Of a DNA stretch of 64,000 nt, positions 53,738 through 63,854 are shown piece after piece. A model generated the notes under the pieces. That model had not been told where the DNA came from. It ran no database searches and saw nothing but the letters and a program-made list of their open reading frames with translations. Source of the DNA: JAVJRN01 sp040218415 (lineage in GTDB: Bacteria; Bacteroidota; Bacteroidia; Cytophagales; Cyclobacteriaceae); NCBI GenBank assembly GCA_040218415.1, contig JAVJRN010000021.1:1-64000 (forward strand), written 5' to 3'. The first letter of the stretch is position 1; each line of letters begins with the position of its first letter. The position numbers were made by a program, and so were the translations under genes.

Positions 53738-54223
53738 ATGAAACACCTCATTGCAGTTTTTTGCCTTATTAGCCTTTCGAGCTTTCCTCTTTTTGCGCAG
53801 GAAGTAAAAGTTGATTTGAAAAACGATCTCAAACCCGACATATATATCGACGGGAAAAAATATGATTACGCCATTGTGGAGTTGCTCGACCAAACCAAAA
53901 TAGAATCAATCAATGTCTTAAAAGGTGAAGAGGCTATCAACCAATACAATGCGCCAAATGGAGCCATTATCATTAAATCGAAAAAATCCAACGCGGAAAT
54001 GGTAGAGATTAAAGAAAAGAAGCCCCAAACGATTGGCAAACTTGGCGACCCAATGATCATCTTGGACGGAGTGGTCACGAACAACAAGATATTATCCGAT
54101 ATTTCACCAGATGACATAGAGTCGATTCAAATACACAAAGGCCAAAAGGCAATAGACGAATACAACGCTCCGGATGGAGTCATCATTATTAAAACAAAAA
54201 AGAAAAGGAAGCGAGACAGATAA
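53738..54223 (+). CDS. Exported protein of two TonB-plug-like repeats
   Basis: A 161-residue protein with a signal peptide (1-20, ending LFAQ). Two similar halves, about 34-82 and 104-155, each read like the end of a TonB receptor plug: IYIDGKKYDYAIVELL to GAIIIKSKK, and MIILDGVVTNNKILSD to GVIIIKTKK. There is no receptor barrel. It lies 52 bases after the anti-sigma gene and before a strong terminator, so it probably belongs to the sigma operon. It may signal to, or compete at, a TonB-type partner; that is inference. Confidence 0.65.
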   Translation: MKHLIAVFCLISLSSFPLFAQEVKVDLKNDLKPDIYIDGKKYDYAIVELLDQTKIESINVLKGEEAINQYNAPNGAIIIKSKKSNAEMVEIKEKKPQTIGKLGDPMIILDGVVTNNKILSDISPDDIESIQIHKGQKAIDEYNAPDGVIIIKTKKKRKRDR

Positions 54224-54240
54224 AAAGGATTCAACAAGAT

Positions 54241-54268
54241 GGCGGCTTGATAGGCCGCCTCTCTTTTT
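54241..54268 (+). terminator. Intrinsic terminator of the sigma operon
   Basis: GGCGGC (54241-54246) pairs with GCCGCC (54254-54259) around TTGATAG, followed by a run of five T (54264-54268). It lies 17 bases after the plug-repeat gene and between convergent genes. Confidence 0.85.
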
Positions 54269-54327
54269 CAAATTCATGCTATCAGTTGAACTTGATTCCA
54301 ATAGAGCTAAAACTTAACCGCCAACAG

Positions 54328-57156
54328 CTAAATGGCTCCTTCCCTGATCAACTGAATCGCATCTATCCTCACCCGAGCATTTTCTATGAGGGTGGTCAGT
54401 ACCTTCTTCTCCTCTAATGCCGTGCGAATTTCATCGGGTCTTATTGACTTATTTCGTTCATATAGATAAGCCAATCGCCCTATTTCATGGTCCAGAGATT
54501 GGTTCATCAGCTTCAAGCCTGCGTCTATTCCTTCGAGTCTCAGCTGCTCAGCTATTTCTCCTGCGGTACTCATCATATCTGGAATGATGGTATCCACCAC
54601 GGTTTCATTGCCAATGAGATCGTCTATTTTTCCGGGGCGTAGTTGCTGATTAAACATATCTACAGGATAATCTTCCGTGACCTCATCGCCTGAGTGGTTG
54701 ACCACCACACGTAGAGGTGTCACCGGCAGAAAACGATCGACATTGATGCCACTTTTACCCGCTGTTTCCAGTACAAATATGACTTCTAATAATACGCCTT
54801 TACCTTCCGTCCCGCTCAATTTTCCAAAACTAGCTCCGCCAGTTCCTAAGCTCAGCACCATATCTATCGCTCCGGTCACCATGGGATGATCCCAACTGAT
54901 AAAGCTGACATCTTCCCTACTTAATGCGCGTTTTCGATCAAAAGTGACGGATATGCCTGCATCTGGGATGGATGGAAAAGCCTCTCTATTGGTGCGTGCC
55001 GGATGCAGCAAATAGGTGCGTGGCGCCAAATCTTCCAGTTCAATACCAAAATGCTCAAAGACTTGCGTCATATAAATCTCCAATGCCAAATCTTGATCGG
55101 CGGCTTTTATTTTATCCACCAGTTGCTGCGCCACTTTGGGTCTGAATGAGTTCATTTCCAGCAATCGGTCCCGGCCATTGGTCAAGGTTTTCTTCAAGTC
55201 CTTTTGATAGGCTGCCGTGTCGGCTATCAAAGTATCGAGCTGCTCAGTAACATCAGTAGTAGCAGCTGCCAAAGCCATCTCCACCAAGCGTTCGCTAAAA
55301 AGCTGGCCTATTTGGTTGCCACCTTCTATATTTTCTTCGAAAGCATTTAAACCTTCGTGAAACCAACGTACCAATATTTCTTGCGGACTGCCTTTGAGAT
55401 AAGGCACATGTATTTGAATATCCTCCGTCTGACCAATACGGTCTAACCGCCCAATCCGCTGCTCCAATAATTCTGGATGAACAGGTAAATCGAACAACAC
55501 CAAGTGATGCGCAAATTGAAAGTTTCGGCCTTCACTCCCTATTTCAGAACATAATAATATCCTTGCACCATCGGTTTCGGCAAACCAAGCGGCATTTCTA
55601 TCGCGCTGTACAATCGTGAGGTCTTCGTGAAACACGCTTACTTTGGCGCTGCTCAGCTTTTGTAATGCTTTTTCCAGCGCCAGTACTTTGGCCTTGCTTC
55701 TGCAAATCAACAATACCTTCGCTGGTTTCAGTTGCTTGAGCAATGCGACCAACCAGGTGACTCGTGGATCTTCGTTAAACCAAAATTTCTCTTTGTCTCC
55801 ACCTTCTATTTCTTTATCTATCGCATACTCTTTTGACAAGCGCTGGATCCACTGCAATGGGTTGTCTTCAGCTTTTACAGCAACGAGATGCGCTTTTCGA
55901 GTAGGAAAACCACTCATAGCAGCTCTAGTATTTCGAAATATTACGCGCCCAGGGCCATGCTGGTCTAGCAAATCCTCCATTAATTGATTTTTCGCCACTG
56001 CGCCTTTCTCCTCCACTTTAGCCATTTTTTTCTCACCAAAAATGGTGTCCAACAAGGCCTTTTCTTTAGCCTGCAAAGGTTGATCTAAAGATAACTTTTC
56101 GACAATGTTGGCGATTCGTTGATGGTCTTGCGATTCGTTGATGAAGGTATCGTAATCAGCATATCTTTCGGGATCAAGTAATCTGAGCCTTGCAAAATGG
56201 CTTTCTACACCCAATTGCTCTGGTGTGGCTGTCAAGAGCAACAATCCTTTGGCGACCTTGCTCAGCATGTCCACAATGGTATATTCAGCACTGGCCTTCT
56301 GCAGCGACCAAGCCAAATGGTGCGCTTCGTCCACCACCAACATATCCCAATCGGCGGCTATGGCTTGCCCGGCGCGTTTCTGGGCATTCGCCAAAAAAGT
56401 CGTACTACAAATGATCAATTGATCATCCAAGAACGGATTACCATCAGGGGCGCTATCATCTAGTGCGGCGCATCGCTCTTCGTCAAAAATATGAAACCAT
56501 AGGTTAAACCGTCGGAGCATTTCAACAAACCACTGATGAACCAATGAGTCAGGCACCAAGATCAATACCCGAGAAACTTGTCCACGCAAAAGCAAACGAT
56601 GCAATATCAAACAAGCCTCAATTGTTTTTCCCAAACCGACCTGATCGGAAAGTAATACGCGCGGTGCGTACCGAGAACTGACTTCATGTGCGATATACAG
56701 CTGATGCGGAATAAGATCGATGCGCCCTCCCAGAAATCCGTTGATCGGCGAAACCCTACGTTTGTGGTCAAACTCCAAGGTTTTTCTCCGTAAGGCAAAT
56801 ACTGCTGGTGTTGCTACATCACCCATCAACAACCGATCGAGTACGCCATGCTGCATGGACACATCACCCAAGTCGGCTTCAGACAAAACCCCATCCTTGC
56901 CGATGTACAACAATAGCTCACCCGTGTCTTGCACACGCTCAACAATAAATGGCCGTTTGTTTTTATCTACAATTTTATCTCCTGGCTTAAAGATGACTCT
57001 GCGCAGCGGTGCATTCGCCAAAGCATATTGCCGTTTTTCTCCCGCATCAGGGAAATGCACTTGTACACGGTTATTGTTTACTTCCACTACCACACCTACA
57101 CCCAGTTCGGGCTCACCCTCACTTACCCATCTTTGTTCCGGATAAAAATTCTCCAT
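54328..57156 (-). CDS. rapA: RapA-type SNF2 ATPase, RNA polymerase recycling factor
   Basis: A 942-residue Swi2/Snf2 ATPase matching RapA (968 in E. coli) through its length. N-terminal Tudor-like domains (about 1-105, EQRWVSEGEPELGVG) precede Walker A GLGKT (174-178), DEAH (276-279) and motif VI QRIGRLDRIGQ (around 577). The C-terminal RapA-specific region includes FLPVTPLRVVVNHSGD. It binds core RNA polymerase and helps release stalled complexes. It stands alone, with 560 bases of gene-free DNA upstream. Confidence 0.92.
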   Translation of the reverse strand: MENFYPEQRWVSEGEPELGVGVVVEVNNNRVQVHFPDAGEKRQYALANAPLRRVIFKPGDKIVDKNKRPFIVERVQDTGELLLYIGKDGVLSEADLGDVSMQHGVLDRLLMGDVATPAVFALRRKTLEFDHKRRVSPINGFLGGRIDLIPHQLYIAHEVSSRYAPRVLLSDQVGLGKTIEACLILHRLLLRGQVSRVLILVPDSLVHQWFVEMLRRFNLWFHIFDEERCAALDDSAPDGNPFLDDQLIICSTTFLANAQKRAGQAIAADWDMLVVDEAHHLAWSLQKASAEYTIVDMLSKVAKGLLLLTATPEQLGVESHFARLRLLDPERYADYDTFINESQDHQRIANIVEKLSLDQPLQAKEKALLDTIFGEKKMAKVEEKGAVAKNQLMEDLLDQHGPGRVIFRNTRAAMSGFPTRKAHLVAVKAEDNPLQWIQRLSKEYAIDKEIEGGDKEKFWFNEDPRVTWLVALLKQLKPAKVLLICRSKAKVLALEKALQKLSSAKVSVFHEDLTIVQRDRNAAWFAETDGARILLCSEIGSEGRNFQFAHHLVLFDLPVHPELLEQRIGRLDRIGQTEDIQIHVPYLKGSPQEILVRWFHEGLNAFEENIEGGNQIGQLFSERLVEMALAAATTDVTEQLDTLIADTAAYQKDLKKTLTNGRDRLLEMNSFRPKVAQQLVDKIKAADQDLALEIYMTQVFEHFGIELEDLAPRTYLLHPARTNREAFPSIPDAGISVTFDRKRALSREDVSFISWDHPMVTGAIDMVLSLGTGGASFGKLSGTEGKGVLLEVIFVLETAGKSGINVDRFLPVTPLRVVVNHSGDEVTEDYPVDMFNQQLRPGKIDDLIGNETVVDTIIPDMMSTAGEIAEQLRLEGIDAGLKLMNQSLDHEIGRLAYLYERNKSIRPDEIRTALEEKKVLTTLIENARVRIDAIQLIREGAI

Positions 57157-57717
57157 ATTCTCCTTTATTTTCCTTCAAACTATTTAAAAAGCAAAAAGGC
57201 ATTTTCAAAAAAAGAGCAAGGTCATCAATCTTTATCTGCATTACCAAGAACAAAAGAGCTTCATTTATCTCGGCTGTCGTTTTTTCAATTCCTACTTTTC
57301 AAAGTGCCATTAATTATTAAGGGAAAGCAATGGAGGCTATCCTCTCTTGCATAAATCTGTCTTGTCCTGATAAACCTGAGTTCGATTGTTCAGTACACGT
57401 TCTAGCGTCATTGCGGTATTTTTTAAGCTTGAAAAGCTTAGAAAATAGAAGCAATCTGCTGGAAAGAGAAGATTACTTCAATAAAAATCTCATTCGAATC
57501 GGCTCTTATTTCGTAAAGACGATTTGCTTTATTAATCGAACTCAGGTTATTAGTTAAATCTAAACTTGGGGTATGCTCTTTTTGATAAATTTGTGGGGTA
57601 ATTTTCATCCAGTTTTGCGCCAAACGCATTTTGGGATGAGCATACAAGCCTTAAGAAAAAGGACAATCATTAAAAAAGAAAAAATCAACAGATGATTTTT
57701 GCATCTAACTAAAAAAC
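57157..57717. other. Gene-free region between rapA and the S41-like gene
   Basis: 561 bases between divergent genes. A plus-strand promoter candidate lies at 57566-57593, and GTATGCTC (57571-57578) has its complement GAGCATAC at 57638-57645. Short open frames here lack any recognisable protein. I see no other signal. Confidence 0.5.
57566..57593 (+). promoter_or_regulatory. Promoter candidate for the S41-like gene
   Basis: TTG (57566-57568), 17 bases, then TAAATTTG (57586-57593) matches the Bacteroidota consensus. It would give a leader of about 120 bases before the ATG at 57718, containing one arm of an inverted repeat. Confidence 0.45.
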
Positions 57718-58962
57718 ATGCTCGTACGACGAACCCTCTTCATAAAATTATTCATCCTCCTCAGCTTTATCAATCAAGGTTTTGCGCAAGGTGACAGCTG
57801 TAGTTGCACGACAGATTTGAATTTCTTACACGATAAAATCAAGAAAACACCTTCCTATAAGTCCAATAAGGCTGACTACTTAGAGTTGTATTCGAAAACC
57901 GCTAAGGAAGCCACAAATCTGAGCTCGGGATACGACTGTTTCGTTTTGTTAAACAAGCTCATGCTTGCACTCAATGACAATCACTGCAACCTGTATGGAA
58001 CGGATAAAGGCGCCACCTCCGCAGTGAAAAACGATCCCGACCAGTTGAGTGAGTTTAAAAACTCAGCGCTTTTCAAAAGCTATCCTAAACCAAAGATTAA
58101 TTTGGACAGCCTCAAAGGCATTCTGGCATCTCAACAAGAAGCCGATATAGAAGGCATTTACGCACTAGCCAACTACTTGACGATTGGCGTTTTTGAGGAT
58201 AAAAAAGAGAAGAACTACCAAGCGATCGTACTTGACTCGTACACTGAGGTTTGGAACGTGGGCGAGATCATCTACAACTTGGTGCGTTACGGGAATGATT
58301 TTCTACTGAGTATCGGAGGAGATCTCTATTCTAAGCGACTCATCTCCTACACGGAAAAAATTGAGGACGGAATTTTCCTTACCATGGGTTTTCAAAAAGA
58401 CACCTCCAAAACCAACTTTTCAAGATCGATGTATGCTGACAGTCTCTACGTTCGCAGGGAGATTTCACCAGAAATAACTTACTTGAAAATAGGCAGCTTT
58501 AATTCCTGGTATCCGGCACTCTCAGATGCAGAAGCTTTTTATCAATCTCTTGAAAATAAGCTCACAAAGAAAAACCTGATCATAGATTTGAGAGATAATG
58601 GCGGTGGTGGCGATCGAAATTCTGACATTCTATTTAAACTTCTCAAAGATTATGTGAAAAGTAATAATTTGTTTGTCCTTATCAATCATCGCACAGCCAG
58701 CAACGCAGAGCAATTTGCTTATAAACTTAGTCAGTTTGAGAATTGTACCACGTTTGGCCATCGCACCAATGGCACTGCCGCTTATGAGATACTGGATAGT
58801 ACTTACGACTTGCCATGTGATAATTTCGTGGTAGTACTCACCTCCAAAAAACATTCAAAATATATCAATCTTGAATCTGAAGGATTGGCACCAGATGTGA
58901 AGTTCACTATGGACGCTGATTGGATTGATCAGCTTTTAGCTCATATAGAGAGACAGAAGTAG
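57718..58962 (+). CDS. S41-like exported protein lacking the catalytic Lys
   Basis: A 414-residue protein with a signal peptide (1-24, ending GFAQ). The C-terminal half has the S41 core: LIIDLRDNGGGGDRNSD and the nucleophile motif TASNAEQF with Ser328. In CtpA-type enzymes a Lys follows 25 residues after the nucleophile within GKG; here the aligned stretch is RTNGTAAY with Thr. There is no PDZ domain in the N-terminal part. It may use another catalytic set or be inactive. Start codon ATG; no close neighbours. Confidence 0.72.
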   Translation: MLVRRTLFIKLFILLSFINQGFAQGDSCSCTTDLNFLHDKIKKTPSYKSNKADYLELYSKTAKEATNLSSGYDCFVLLNKLMLALNDNHCNLYGTDKGATSAVKNDPDQLSEFKNSALFKSYPKPKINLDSLKGILASQQEADIEGIYALANYLTIGVFEDKKEKNYQAIVLDSYTEVWNVGEIIYNLVRYGNDFLLSIGGDLYSKRLISYTEKIEDGIFLTMGFQKDTSKTNFSRSMYADSLYVRREISPEITYLKIGSFNSWYPALSDAEAFYQSLENKLTKKNLIIDLRDNGGGGDRNSDILFKLLKDYVKSNNLFVLINHRTASNAEQFAYKLSQFENCTTFGHRTNGTAAYEILDSTYDLPCDNFVVVLTSKKHSKYINLESEGLAPDVKFTMDADWIDQLLAHIERQK

Positions 58963-59100
58963 TTCAAAAGCTGCTAAAAGGCTTTATGACTTTCTGATTG
59001 TTGACCTGATTTTTTATGGATTAAGTTGGTTTGTTAATGATTTGAAACAATCAAATACAGACTTTCACTAGTTTTCATGCATTACGCTGGAGCTAGGGTT

Positions 59101-59502
59101 TTACTTTTCAGTGGCAGGCGTCCAATTAATGACTACCTTTTTTTTACCCCATTCTCGGGCTTTGGCCACATCCGTTCCCATATAAATGTCGATTTTTTGA
59201 GTCCAGCGACGATTCATTTTATCCATGACTTTGTAAGTCCCTTCTAATCCATCGATGGTCACTTCCATATTATGATAAAAACCTGAATCCAGCAAATCTC
59301 TTGAAATAGCGATCGCCTTCATGCCTGGCTCTAAAGTATCACCCCATGCCGTCAATGATGGATTATCATTGGTTTGCTCCTTTACTGAATTATAAGCAGT
59401 AGCAGTCACTTCCATTGATTTGGTCTCAGGATTGTTGCATGCAGCAACTATAACGATAAAAATGACAGGTAGAAGACGGGTAATTCTATTGAAATAGTAC
59501 AT
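59101..59502 (-). CDS. 3D-domain lipoprotein
   Basis: A 133-residue lipoprotein with lipobox VIVAAC (Cys22). The mature part is a 3D (Asp-Asp-Asp) domain: MEVTATAYNS, the central IAISRDLL, YKVMDKMNRRW and KIDIYMGTD, followed by KAREWGKKKVVINW. This domain is the catalytic part of MltA-type lytic transglycosylases and of YuiC-like cell-wall enzymes. Here it stands alone and short. Action on peptidoglycan is likely but not proven. It is convergent with the S41-like gene. Confidence 0.82.
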   Translation of the reverse strand: MYYFNRITRLLPVIFIVIVAACNNPETKSMEVTATAYNSVKEQTNDNPSLTAWGDTLEPGMKAIAISRDLLDSGFYHNMEVTIDGLEGTYKVMDKMNRRWTQKIDIYMGTDVAKAREWGKKKVVINWTPATEK

Positions 59503-59667
59503 GTTTTAATCAATAGATGTCAAAAGTAATTGTTTGATAAAGTTCAAATTAGTGTCAAATCTGATAATTATCGTGCTCATTACTTATAACATGTTGAAGC
59601 AAAGCAGTTGTAGAATAGCGCTGAGATATAGATCCAACGTTCGGTAAGCGAATTATACTTTGAATCC

Positions 59668-62109
59668 CTAAAAGCTAAAAGTCATATTGACTCTCCAGTT
59701 AAAATTATCCATCTGATCAGAAAAAGCATAAGATCCGTACCGATAGAAACTTCCTAGTCCTATTCCAAAATAAGCAACATCGACGTAGTTGAATCTGATC
59801 AAATTATTCAAACTCAGACCGGATTCAAAATAGCCTTTATCTGCACTTTTAATGGTTACTAATTGGTGATTTTCGATATTGCTTATCGCCGAGTATCCCA
59901 TGTTTTGATGAAAGAGAAATTCTGGTTTGGAAAATTTGGTATTGATGGGCGTCCAATAAGGTTGATAGGTGAAAAACAAGCTGGCAAATCTGTCTGCCGT
60001 AAACTCGTAATAACCCATTGTTTGAAAATAATCTTTAGTGTACACATCGATATCTGCCGCTCCTCGCATATCGTAAATCTTAGCCAATGGCGCATCATTG
60101 TCAACCAAGCCTGCAAATAGACTTGTGGAAATAATCCCAAGTCGAGGGTATTTCATTCTGTGCTTGACCACTAAGTCGTATTTCATATAATTAAAATCAC
60201 CGAGCCCGTCAATTGCTTTGGTAACCTTAAATGAAGCCACTGGTAATTCATAACCAGCAGGTAGTTTATAGCCCAAAAGGTTGATGAATTTTTGTCCTGA
60301 AACTTTATTGATTGTCGCATGAACCTCGGTAATATCGAAAGCGGAAGCATTGAACGATTCGGAGCTATAACCATAAGCATACTGCGGTGTGATTTTCTCG
60401 TTCGAATACCCTACAAATAGATCCAATCCTTGCGCCAATCTGCCACCACCTACAAAAGCATACGCTTCCACAAAATCATAGCGGTCACTACCAAAATGCC
60501 TGAGCGTTTCGGCATCAATAGATTGAGACTTTTTAAAAAGGTTGACTTGGCCTGTCTCCCTGAGATCATTTTTATAAGAAAACTGTAAGCTCCGGTCCTG
60601 ATTCTTATCCAAAAAGAAATGTAAATGACCGCCGTACTTGAACTGTTCATCTCTGAATCCAAAGGCCCCATACCCTCCAAATGCTAAATATTTTGAAAGT
60701 TTTGGACTGGAAACAAGACCAATTTCAGGGCGAGTGCCTTCAAACTGATTGAACCCAATGAGATGATCCAAAGCCACATCAAATTTCCCGAGTGATATGC
60801 GCTTAAGCGCCACTGCCGTCATCACGCGCTCGAACCTGAATAGTTTTGTTTCCTCCGCTATAGAATCAAGTACGGTGTAGCTATTGCGCTCAATTGAATT
60901 CAATTCAAATGGCCTAAAGTCGCTCATATTGCCATAATTTTCACCATCACCAAGGTTTAAGGTAATGTCACTAAACTGCTTTTTTGATAGCGGTGGATTG
61001 ATTTTAACATTGGAAATAAAACTCCGTTGCACAATCTTCATCTTGGCACCATCCAAATCAAACTGATCCAAAACCAAATCTGTATTCAGCTGACTGGGAA
61101 ACCATGCCTCATCTATTTTCTGATATTGTTGACGGATAGATAATGTGTTTTTTTCCGTTCTATCGGCTGAAACCGCATCGATGTAATAAATCGCATAATC
61201 TCCCTGCGTTATAGCCATGGTTCCTTTCAAACCATTGAAAGAATTAATCTTTGGCTCAAAGGACATGATAAACACAGAATCTCCCTGATAATACGTCGTG
61301 TCCTCAAGATGAAATTCATATTTATTGAGCGACCCACGTGAAATAGGATTGATGTAATCCTTTTCGAGCAAGGAAATAATATCTTCATAAAAAGTGAAGG
61401 GTTGGAAGTCTGTGGCCAGCGAGACGAAAAGTGGGGTTCTAAGTCCAGATATCTGATTGGCGAGCACTTCTTCATTCACCCTGCCGGGCTTCAAGTATTT
61501 CTTTTTAGTAGCAGACTCTGAAAGAAACAGATGTTGGCGCTTAAGCAAGGAATCCATTTCGAAATATGTTGAATCTTTCCTCGTAAAGTCCAAGGTATCT
61601 GAGCTGTTTACCCGCGCAACTATAGAGTCAACATCAATAATGGGAACCGCTGTAATCCAAAACTTATTGTAGGAATTGTACTCATAACTGGAGAGGTTAT
61701 TAGGGTTGTTGACTTTTTTCTGAGCCACTGCCCTGCGCACCACTTCATTGGCAGGGTTTTCTCCGGCGTAAAAAATTACCTCATCAAGCTGCTGCAAATC
61801 CTCTTCCAGTGCCACAGCTAAGTGACCTTCAATTTGACTTATTGGAATCGAATAAGGAATATAACCAATATGACTAATCGTGAGAATAGCTTTGGAATTG
61901 GCAGGTAGATTCATATTCAACTGAAAATTCCCATTGAGATCGGTGGTCGTGCCAACCATCGTATTCTTAATGGAGACCGTGGCAAAAGGCAAAGGCGCAT
62001 TTCCATTTTTCTGAGTCACTGTTCCCGTGAACGTCTGTCCTTTCGCTTGACAGAATGACAAGACGATGATACACAAGGCAAGCACCCAATTACAAATTAC
62101 ATTTTTCAA
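59668..62109 (-). CDS. DUF5686 outer-membrane protein with carboxypeptidase-regulatory-like domain
   Basis: An 813-residue exported protein: signal peptide (1-24, ending AKGQ), then a carboxypeptidase-regulatory-like domain (about 26-108, PLPFATVSIKNTMVGTTTD) as found at the N-terminus of TonB receptors. The body matches DUF5686: VVRRAVAQKKVNNPNNLSSY (128-147) and a long beta-rich region ending WRVNMTFSF with terminal Phe. It is probably an outer-membrane barrel. No plug domain is evident, so it is not a normal TonB receptor. Function unknown. Confidence 0.82.
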   Translation of the reverse strand: MKNVICNWVLALCIIVLSFCQAKGQTFTGTVTQKNGNAPLPFATVSIKNTMVGTTTDLNGNFQLNMNLPANSKAILTISHIGYIPYSIPISQIEGHLAVALEEDLQQLDEVIFYAGENPANEVVRRAVAQKKVNNPNNLSSYEYNSYNKFWITAVPIIDVDSIVARVNSSDTLDFTRKDSTYFEMDSLLKRQHLFLSESATKKKYLKPGRVNEEVLANQISGLRTPLFVSLATDFQPFTFYEDIISLLEKDYINPISRGSLNKYEFHLEDTTYYQGDSVFIMSFEPKINSFNGLKGTMAITQGDYAIYYIDAVSADRTEKNTLSIRQQYQKIDEAWFPSQLNTDLVLDQFDLDGAKMKIVQRSFISNVKINPPLSKKQFSDITLNLGDGENYGNMSDFRPFELNSIERNSYTVLDSIAEETKLFRFERVMTAVALKRISLGKFDVALDHLIGFNQFEGTRPEIGLVSSPKLSKYLAFGGYGAFGFRDEQFKYGGHLHFFLDKNQDRSLQFSYKNDLRETGQVNLFKKSQSIDAETLRHFGSDRYDFVEAYAFVGGGRLAQGLDLFVGYSNEKITPQYAYGYSSESFNASAFDITEVHATINKVSGQKFINLLGYKLPAGYELPVASFKVTKAIDGLGDFNYMKYDLVVKHRMKYPRLGIISTSLFAGLVDNDAPLAKIYDMRGAADIDVYTKDYFQTMGYYEFTADRFASLFFTYQPYWTPINTKFSKPEFLFHQNMGYSAISNIENHQLVTIKSADKGYFESGLSLNNLIRFNYVDVAYFGIGLGSFYRYGSYAFSDQMDNFNWRVNMTFSF

Positions 62110-62717
62110 AATTGACCTTTTAAATTGTACATGATCTACTTTGGAGAATACTTCTCAGGATTATTAATTGTGTCATTCTCCCGTCGATTTTAGGTGATTG
62201 GTATCTGGCACTAGGTGAAAATTACAAAACCATTGAATTTTATTCATTTTCAGGTGACCTTTTGCTTGCGAAAAGTCTCATTTCAACTTGTTCTCAACAT
62301 TCCAAAATGATACTAAGTAGCCACCGTATTCAGACATAAGTCTCCCATGCTCCCTCCCTTTTCATTTAAACTTTGAATGATTACACGAAAAGAGTTTCAC
62401 TTTTTGAATTATATGAACACAGGGACTGTTAAGCTTATTCAATGAAAGAAATATCGTAAAAAGGTGGATTGCTTTCATTGTTTAGCAACCTTCACGAAAC
62501 ATTTTTAAACCATCAATTCTCATACACTGGGTGTGTGAAAAACGCTTGCTTGGAGATAGCAACAAATTTTTTGCTCCCTTTTAAATACGAAATAGTCGTC
62601 GACAGGTGGGATATATTTCATTATTTCCCCCATAGATTGTACCTTAGATTAGCTTAAGTTGCATAGGCTTACAATGAGATTTTACGTCTTTAAGCAAGTG
62701 ACAAACAAAAAACCAAA
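62110..62717. other. Gene-free region
   Basis: 608 bases between the divergent DUF5686 and NYN genes. I found no protein-like frame, tRNA, TAnnTTTG promoter with a correctly spaced TTG, or strong hairpin. Confidence 0.4.
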
Positions 62718-63473
62718 ATGAATACAAACTCGAATATGGCCGTTTTAATAGATGGCGATAATATACCCTCCGCACACGTAAAAGAAATGATGGAGGAAGT
62801 AGCCAAATATGGCAATCCCACCATCAAAAGAATTTATGGCGACTGGACCAGGCCAGGATTGGCCAAATGGAAAAATCTTCTCTTGGAAAATGCGATTAAC
62901 CCCATTCAACAATACGGATATACCACCGGTAAAAATGCCACTGACTCGGCCATGATTATCGACGCAATGGACATTTTATATAGTGGCAAGGTCAATGGCT
63001 TTTGCCTTGTTTCAAGCGATAGCGATTTTACAAGACTCGCTACTCGACTCAGAGAAGCTGGCATGCAGGTGATTGGTATCGGCGAAAAAAAGACGCCCAA
63101 TCCTTTTATCGTAGCATGTGACCGATTCATATATATTGAAATATTGAAGAAACAAACCGAGGAAAAACCGGAACAAAAGGAAGTACCAGAACAAAGCGTA
63201 GACACTATCACCAAGAAAGAACTCGGGCTCATTGCGGCTACTATTAACGACTTATCCGATGAAGACGGCTGGGCATTCCTTGGCGATGTGGGCAGTTTAT
63301 TACAGAAAAAACAACCCAACTTTGACTCTAGAAATTATGGCTTTGAGAAGCTCACTCCTTTGATAAAGTCCACGGGACAATTTGAAATAGAACAGCGAGA
63401 AAACTCAAAAAGCAGGTACAAGTTGATCTATGTCAAAAATAAAGAAAAGCAACAATCAAAATCTAAAAAATAG
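62718..63473 (+). CDS. NYN-domain nuclease with OST-HTH/LOTUS domain
   Basis: A 251-residue cytoplasmic protein. The N-terminal NYN (PIN-like) nuclease domain spans about 6-145: LIDGDNIP (Asp12), ATDSAMIIDAMD (Asp76) and VSSDSDF (Asp101, Asp103) supply the acidic site. A Glu/Lys-rich linker (about 147-165) leads to a C-terminal OST-HTH/LOTUS domain (about 168-245, DEDGWAFLGDVGSLLQK), an RNA-binding module. Together they suggest an RNase acting on structured or G-rich RNA. It is monocistronic. Confidence 0.88.
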   Translation: MNTNSNMAVLIDGDNIPSAHVKEMMEEVAKYGNPTIKRIYGDWTRPGLAKWKNLLLENAINPIQQYGYTTGKNATDSAMIIDAMDILYSGKVNGFCLVSSDSDFTRLATRLREAGMQVIGIGEKKTPNPFIVACDRFIYIEILKKQTEEKPEQKEVPEQSVDTITKKELGLIAATINDLSDEDGWAFLGDVGSLLQKKQPNFDSRNYGFEKLTPLIKSTGQFEIEQRENSKSRYKLIYVKNKEKQQSKSKK

Positions 63474-63854
63474 AAGAGCAACCGTCTAAAATCGTGGACT
63501 TTTCAAATGCGCTCAGCAAGGGAAATCATGTTATTTCCCCTGCAATGAAGTAGTCTCCCGACACAACTTTTCTGCACATTTTATTTTCATTCATCTTGCA
63601 AACTCAGCTATAGCCGTTCGTTAATCCTGTAATGGATTTGATGATCCTTCCAAATTGACATAAGTAGACGTTGTAAATACTTTCAGGTCAATTAGTTAGT
63701 TAAAAAACAACTTATAGGATTAAAATCTACAGATCTGTCTAGCCTTATAGAAAAATAATTAAACAAGACTGAATTGATCTTACTTTAAAGGGTATTTCAT
63801 TGAATTCATGCATATACTTACATGTAAATGATACCGCCATGAGTACAGAGATAT
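63474..63854. other. Gene-free region with a hairpin
   Basis: 381 bases. GGGAAAT (63520-63526) pairs with ATTTCCC (63533-63539) around six bases, possibly ending the NYN transcript although no T-run follows. TTACATGTAA near 63815 is a 10-base palindrome. I see nothing else. Confidence 0.4.

Noticed and set aside
54677..57354. Several plus-strand frames across rapA and its upstream region
   Set aside because: They are shadows of the rapA reading frame or lack any protein-like pattern.
57330..57647. Small frames in the gap before the S41-like gene
   Set aside because: Low-complexity content, no start context, no similarity to any protein I know.
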